Translations under genes and position numbers: made by a program
The notes under the pieces: generated by a model
What the model saw: the letters and a program-made list of their open reading frames with translations, nothing else
Databases searched by the model: none
What the model was told of the DNA's origin: nothing
Shown: in pieces, positions 60,145-64,000 of the stretch
Layout: the number at the start of each line of letters is the position of its first letter
Numbering within the stretch: the stretch's first letter is position 1
Assembly: GCA_033762815.1 (NCBI GenBank)
Contig: JANRLF010000003.1
Coordinates: 1 to 64,000 of the forward strand
DNA: 64,000 nucleotides
Direction of reading: 5' to 3'
Source: JANRLF01 sp033762815
GTDB taxonomy: Bacteria; Bacteroidota; Bacteroidia; Chitinophagales; CAIOSU01

Positions 60145-60417
60145 TCAATGTTGTTTTGGTTAATGAAAAATGAAACACTAAGGATAGATTCCCTTTGATG
60201 GTTTGATGAGTAATAACGTGGTTCAACGGGGTCAAGATAAGCAAACAATTTGCGAAGTGTCCTATGTGAACCTGAAATAATATCCACCCTCTGTGGAAAA
60301 ACCACGTCATATCTAATCCAAAACGACCTGTCCATCGGTTTATTGTAAGCAATATGGCATTTTTGACCAAAAAGTTCCAGATTGCGTTTTTTAGCTATTT
60401 AATATGGTTATGAATCT

Positions 60418-61146
60418 TCACCTTTCAACTGAAACAGCGGCATTAAATCCGTCTCTATAAAAGTCCCCAATAGGTAAATCCTTGCCCTTAATTCGGACTC
60501 TATTTCGCTCAATTAATTCAATCTTACTGATAGATACAATATAAGAACGATGAATACGGACAAAATCATTAACGGGTAATTTCTCAATAATCCATTTAAG
60601 ATTAAGCAAGGTTAAAACGGGCTTCATCGTTTCTGTATAAATCTTAATATAGTCTTTAAACCCTTCTATATAAAGAATTTCATTTAATGGTAATCTGATA
60701 GTTTTATAACCCTCTTTAACAAACAAATGATCTATTTTCTCAAAAGCAGGTTGTTGAAACCCCTCTAAGTTAGTATTTGGTTTATGCTTGAGTTGATGGA
60801 GCTCGAAAACCTTGTTTACAGCTTTCAAGAAACGCTCAAAAGGTATGGGTTTTAGCAAAAAATCAATTAAATCCAAATCATAACCCTCCAATGCGTACTC
60901 GTCATAGGCTGTAGTAAGCACTACCATCGGTCGCTGTCGAATAGTCTTCAGAAATTGAATCCCGCTCACATCTGGCATTTTCACATCAAGGAACATTAGA
61001 TCTATTGATTCATTTTGCAGTACTTGCAGTGCATCGAAAGAGCTTTTGCAAGCCTTACTTAATTCCAAAAAAGGCACCTTGGCAATATAATCATCTAATA
61101 AGGTCAACGCAAGAGGCTCATCATCTACTGTTATACATTTAATCAT
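60418..61146 (-). CDS. LytTR-family response regulator (second pair)
   Basis: The 242-residue regulator has a receiver with VDDEPLAL, Asp in LMFLDVKMPDVSG and Lys in FLLKPIPF, and a LytTR domain (YIEGFKDYIKIYT, WIEKLPVNDFVRIHRSYIVS). It begins 9 bases after the kinase stop. The pair is divergent from the TonB-dependent receptor gene at 62578, which may be its target. Paralogue of 17168-17884. Confidence 0.92.
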   Translation of the reverse strand: MIKCITVDDEPLALTLLDDYIAKVPFLELSKACKSSFDALQVLQNESIDLMFLDVKMPDVSGIQFLKTIRQRPMVVLTTAYDEYALEGYDLDLIDFLLKPIPFERFLKAVNKVFELHQLKHKPNTNLEGFQQPAFEKIDHLFVKEGYKTIRLPLNEILYIEGFKDYIKIYTETMKPVLTLLNLKWIIEKLPVNDFVRIHRSYIVSISKIELIERNRVRIKGKDLPIGDFYRDGFNAAVSVER

Positions 61147-61155
61147 TCCTTATCT

Positions 61156-62214
61156 TTAAATATGTACCATTAATGAAGTCTTAAACAACTGCCCATTCTC
61201 TACTGCGCTTAATTCAAAATTATTTGGATATAGCAACTCCAGCCGTCTTCTTATATTCACTAGCCCAATTCCGTTGCTAGTTTCGGCATCATCTTCTCTC
61301 ATACCATAGTTTTTGTTCTCTACATCAAGATAGAGCCAATTTTTATTATATAGTTTCAATCTTATAAATATTGGACTAGGATCAATATAGCTGACTCCAT
61401 GCTTAAAAGCATTCTCCACTATAGGTATCAAAAGCATTGGGGCAATTGCTTTACCAATAAGTTCACCCTCAATGTTAAATACAATATCTATTCTGTCGTT
61501 TAATCGCATCCTTTGCAAGTCAACATAATTCTGCAAGTGCTCTACCTCTTTGGTTAAAGAGATACTATCTACATTAGAGTCATAAAGCATATAGCGCAGC
61601 ATTTGAGAAAGGTTCATAATAGCAGGTGCGCTTGAACGGGATTCCTTATAAGCTAAGGAATAGATACTATTAAGGGTGTTGAATAAAAAATGCGGGCTTA
61701 CCTGCCACTTCAGAAGTGCGAGTTCGGCCTTCAACTTTTCATGCTCCATTTCCTTTTTGCTCCTTTCGTTCTTAAACCATTCATGAGTCAATCTAACGCC
61801 ACTGCTTATCGCAAAAATCATAATTGGCATAATCAATCTAGGAAAAAGAAATTTTGGGGGCTCGGGCGGAAACCCTTTCTGCACTAAAGCTTGGGTTAGT
61901 TCAGCAGGAATAACAATGGGCGAAAGAAAATCTATCAGGAAGGATAAACCAGTAAAGGCTAGCAACAACAGTACAATAAGAGTTAAGAATGCCCCTAATC
62001 TACCTCGCAATAAAAATCTTGGTACCAGTACGAAGTAGTTGAGGTAGTAAAGAGCGGCTATTAAAGCATTAATTAATACCCACCGCCATAAATGCACATA
62101 CCCAATGAACGGATTGTCAAGCATCATAAACGGAAGTACTGTAAGGCCAATCCATACTGCTAAATGGCTTATAAAAATTATAAATGGATGGTTCCAATAA
62201 CTCATTGGCTTCAT
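61156..62214 (-). CDS. LytS-like sensor histidine kinase (second pair)
   Basis: The 352-residue kinase has four membrane segments in the first ~150 residues and the His_kinase signature WQVSPHFLFNTLNSIYSLAY with the phospho-acceptor His. HATPase motifs are LIPIVENAFKHGVSY and NGIGLVNIRRRLELLYP. No large extracytoplasmic domain is present, though the loop before the last helices (VIPAELTQALVQKGFPPEPP) is longer than in the paralogue at 17881. It is cotranscribed with the LytTR regulator. Confidence 0.92.
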   Translation of the reverse strand: MKPMSYWNHPFIIFISHLAVWIGLTVLPFMMLDNPFIGYVHLWRWVLINALIAALYYLNYFVLVPRFLLRGRLGAFLTLIVLLLLAFTGLSFLIDFLSPIVIPAELTQALVQKGFPPEPPKFLFPRLIMPIMIFAISSGVRLTHEWFKNERSKKEMEHEKLKAELALLKWQVSPHFLFNTLNSIYSLAYKESRSSAPAIMNLSQMLRYMLYDSNVDSISLTKEVEHLQNYVDLQRMRLNDRIDIVFNIEGELIGKAIAPMLLIPIVENAFKHGVSYIDPSPIFIRLKLYNKNWLYLDVENKNYGMREDDAETSNGIGLVNIRRRLELLYPNNFELSAVENGQLFKTSLMVHI

Positions 62215-62577
62215 GGCGGGTAAATGTAAAGGTTTCTAACAGTTGTATGAAATTGGTTATACGCAGGTTGAATAAGCCTCTATGAATTGCCCTTTTTTGC
62301 CGATGAGTTTTTGCCAATTAACTCGTAGAAGCCAAACTATGCTGTCAAGCACTTTTGGAAAGATGCCGCAAGTAATCTATAGGCTTATATAAGGCACTTG
62401 CAGGATAGTTGGAACCATCTGCCTAATCTATTTGCAAATGGAACTAGCGGCCCACTAGTTTTACGACCAGAAGCAACCAGAGGGGAGAAGGTAACTTACG
62501 CCACGGGCAATTCCAAGACAGATAGGAGCCAAGCCTGTAAATCTTCTCCCCTCCCATTTTCACAATTTAACAATTTT
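62215..62577 (+). promoter_or_regulatory. Divergent intergenic region with structured leader of the TonB receptor
   Basis: These 363 bases contain no gene. Two helices lie on the plus strand before the receptor ATG: aactag/ctagtt (62442-62460), and a perfect 11-bp stem gaggggagaag/cttctcccctc (62480-62490 with 62543-62553) closing a 52-base domain that includes a gccacgggcaattcc stretch. The second helix ends 24 bases before the start codon. This looks like a folded 5' UTR; no known riboswitch core could be matched. Confidence 0.45.
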
Positions 62578-64000
62578 ATGAGAAGCCTGGCCAGTATTAT
62601 CCTCATCTTAATTATGCTTATGGTTGCGCAAACTGCCAACTGTCAAGACACCACAGGAGTGAGGATTACTAAAATTTATAACGCTTCTTTAGAGGAAGTT
62701 CTAGATAGAATTAGTAGTGAATATGGCCTTCGATTTCAATTCAATCGAGCTCAATTTAGAAAGATTCAATGCACATATGCCTTTTGGGGTTTGCCGATTG
62801 AGCAGGAAATGAAAAAACTTTGCCAGCGCTTTGATTTAAACTATACCTTCAACGATGGTTTTGTAATTGCCTTACAGTTAAAAGATCCTTCGAGTGTCCC
62901 TGTTAGCAATTCTGACAAAGATGAAGTTGACGTTACTGGTCCTGTACCATTAGAAAACAGCGTTTATAAGGGGGCTTTCGAAAAAACAAATGTTACCGTT
63001 ACAGGACGGGTAGTTGATGCTAAAACCGGAGAGTCATTGCCATTTGTGACAGTAGGGGTCAAAGGAACTACATTGGCCACCACTACTAATCTCGATGGAT
63101 TCTTCTCCTTACTTAAAGTGCCTAATGACACTTGCTCTTTGCAGTTTAGTTACTTAGGTTATCAAAATTATACACATCATTTAAGCCCAAAAGAACCCCT
63201 TAGTGATATAAAAATCGAAATGTCCTCGTCAAACTTACAACTAGGAACAGTTACAGTAGTGGCTACAGCAAAAGAGCGGCTTATGGAAACTGGCGAAAAG
63301 CCTGGTATGATAAAAATGACACCCGCCAAGCTTGATGTATTGCCTAACCTAGGGGAGAAGGATATATTCCGCTCATTTCAGTTAATGCCAGGTGTAAGCG
63401 CAGCCAACGAATCTTCATCAGGTTTATATGTAAGGGGCAGTACACCCGATCAATCGCTAGTTTTGTATGATGGCTTTACAATATATCATGTCGACCACCT
63501 TTTTGGTTTCTTTTCCGCTTTTAATGCCAACGCCATTAAGGACGTCCAGTTGTATCGTGGTGGATTCGAATCGAAATATGGAGGACGGCTTGGTAGTGTA
63601 GTTGACATAACTGGAAAGGAAGGTAATACTAAAAAATGGAATGCTGGGGGAAGCCTCTCTCTCTTAGGAATGAATTTATGGCTAGAAGTGCCAATTAAAG
63701 AGCATTTTACTTCGTTAATAGCATTTCGAACATCTTATCAAGGGTTGATTTACAACAAGATTTTCAACCAATTTAACAGCGATGATGATCGCCCGTCAAA
63801 TGGACCATCAGGAGGTGGTCCCCTAAGCCAAAATACCACCCCAAGTTCAAACTTTTACGACCTGAACGTCAAGTTAGCATACAAGTATGGGAAAAATCTT
63901 AAGAATAACCTAACCCTTTCTCTGTTCAACAGCCGCGACAAACTTGATAATGGCCAAAAAATTGAGCTGCCAAGTTTTCTTGCCGATCAAGATATCGACT
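62578..64000 (+). CDS. TonB-dependent receptor with STN and carboxypeptidase-like domains (3' end outside window)
   Basis: ATG at 62578; the frame is open to the window edge (474 residues). Signal peptide MRSLASIILILIMLMVAQTA. Residues ~30-105 form an STN-like domain (VRITKIYNASLEEVLDRISS). Residues ~140-220 are a CarboxypepD_reg-like domain (VTVTGRVVDAKTGESLPFVT, FSYLGYQNYTHHL). Plug domain from ~255 (FRSFQLMPGVSAANESSSGL, YVRGSTPDQSLVLYDGFTIY) and start of the barrel (YRGGFESKYGGRLGSVVDIT). An outer-membrane active transporter; substrate unknown. An STN domain can signal through an anti-sigma factor, but none is adjacent; a LytTR system is divergent. Confidence 0.92.
   Translation, partial: MRSLASIILILIMLMVAQTANCQDTTGVRITKIYNASLEEVLDRISSEYGLRFQFNRAQFRKIQCTYAFWGLPIEQEMKKLCQRFDLNYTFNDGFVIALQLKDPSSVPVSNSDKDEVDVTGPVPLENSVYKGAFEKTNVTVTGRVVDAKTGESLPFVTVGVKGTTLATTTNLDGFFSLLKVPNDTCSLQFSYLGYQNYTHHLSPKEPLSDIKIEMSSSNLQLGTVTVVATAKERLMETGEKPGMIKMTPAKLDVLPNLGEKDIFRSFQLMPGVSAANESSSGLYVRGSTPDQSLVLYDGFTIYHVDHLFGFFSAFNANAIKDVQLYRGGFESKYGGRLGSVVDITGKEGNTKKWNAGGSLSLLGMNLWLEVPIKEHFTSLIAFRTSYQGLIYNKIFNQFNSDDDRPSNGPSGGGPLSQNTTPSSNFYDLNVKLAYKYGKNLKNNLTLSLFNSRDKLDNGQKIELPSFLADQDID

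Noticed and set aside
62440..62577. Cobalamin riboswitch before the TonB receptor
   Set aside because: The conserved order of core motifs (GCCACTG box and downstream B12 box) could not be matched; only generic hairpins are seen.

Overview
The window is a chromosomal segment of a free-living member of the Bacteroidota. The evidence is the type IX secretion (T9SS) cargo with type A and type B sorting tails, PorP/SprF and OmpA-PD40 proteins, SprB repeats, a short primary sigma factor of about 290 residues, LytTR/His_kinase two-component pairs, an STN/carboxypeptidase-like TonB receptor, and TAnnTTTG-type promoter boxes. The order cannot be fixed from the sequence alone. No plasmid, phage or complete insertion sequence is visible.

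Layout. 1-6.3 kb: two T9SS cargo proteins (a 5'-truncated SprB-repeat adhesin and a thrombospondin-3-like calcium-binding protein) flank a DUF218 protein. 7.1-18.9 kb, minus strand: a LytS/LytTR-type two-component system reads toward a co-oriented cell-surface locus. In transcription order the locus holds collagen-like fibre 1, a small exported protein, collagen-like fibre 2, a second small exported protein, a SprB-repeat type B cargo, a PorP/SprF protein and an OmpA-PD40 protein, ending in a strong terminator. This is the best candidate for a coherent, poorly described system: regulated export and anchoring of collagen-like fibres. 19-26.4 kb: housekeeping genes (Mpo1-like, TPR, NAD synthetase, polyprenyl synthase, a single-domain response regulator, a MoxR/CoxE pair).

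26.4-29.9 kb is an accessory pocket. It has two small proteins sharing a motif, a stump of a type IIG restriction-modification enzyme joined to a YodC-like domain, two unknown overlapping genes and several repeat families. 29.9-43 kb: an SDR/SRPBCC/AraC operon, DUF1801, tRNA-Arg(CCT), a T9SS esterase, metG, LD-carboxypeptidase, an antitoxin-like orphan, pnuC plus a NadR-type kinase, a hybrid histidine kinase facing an NtrC-type regulator, and a 52-residue lipoprotein. 43-54 kb: recR with a GT2/phosphoglycosyltransferase-like fusion, a second OmpA-PD40 protein, a carbamoyltransferase with SxtJ, a T9SS propeller protein and yifB.

54-56.9 kb is a second accessory pocket: repeat arrays with 11-bp and 8-bp periods, an inverted copy of the 29.4-kb repeat block, a membrane protein of unknown function and a fragment of an RHS/Tc-toxin gene. 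56.9-64 kb: a GerW (YtfJ)-like gene with a DUF2953-like partner, a ceramidase, rpoD, a second LytTR system and the 5' part of a TonB-dependent receptor preceded by a structured leader.

The two accessory pockets carry copies of the same repeat block in opposite orientation about 25 kb apart, so the intervening segment could invert by recombination. Protein functions are assigned by recognition of family motifs; no database search was run.
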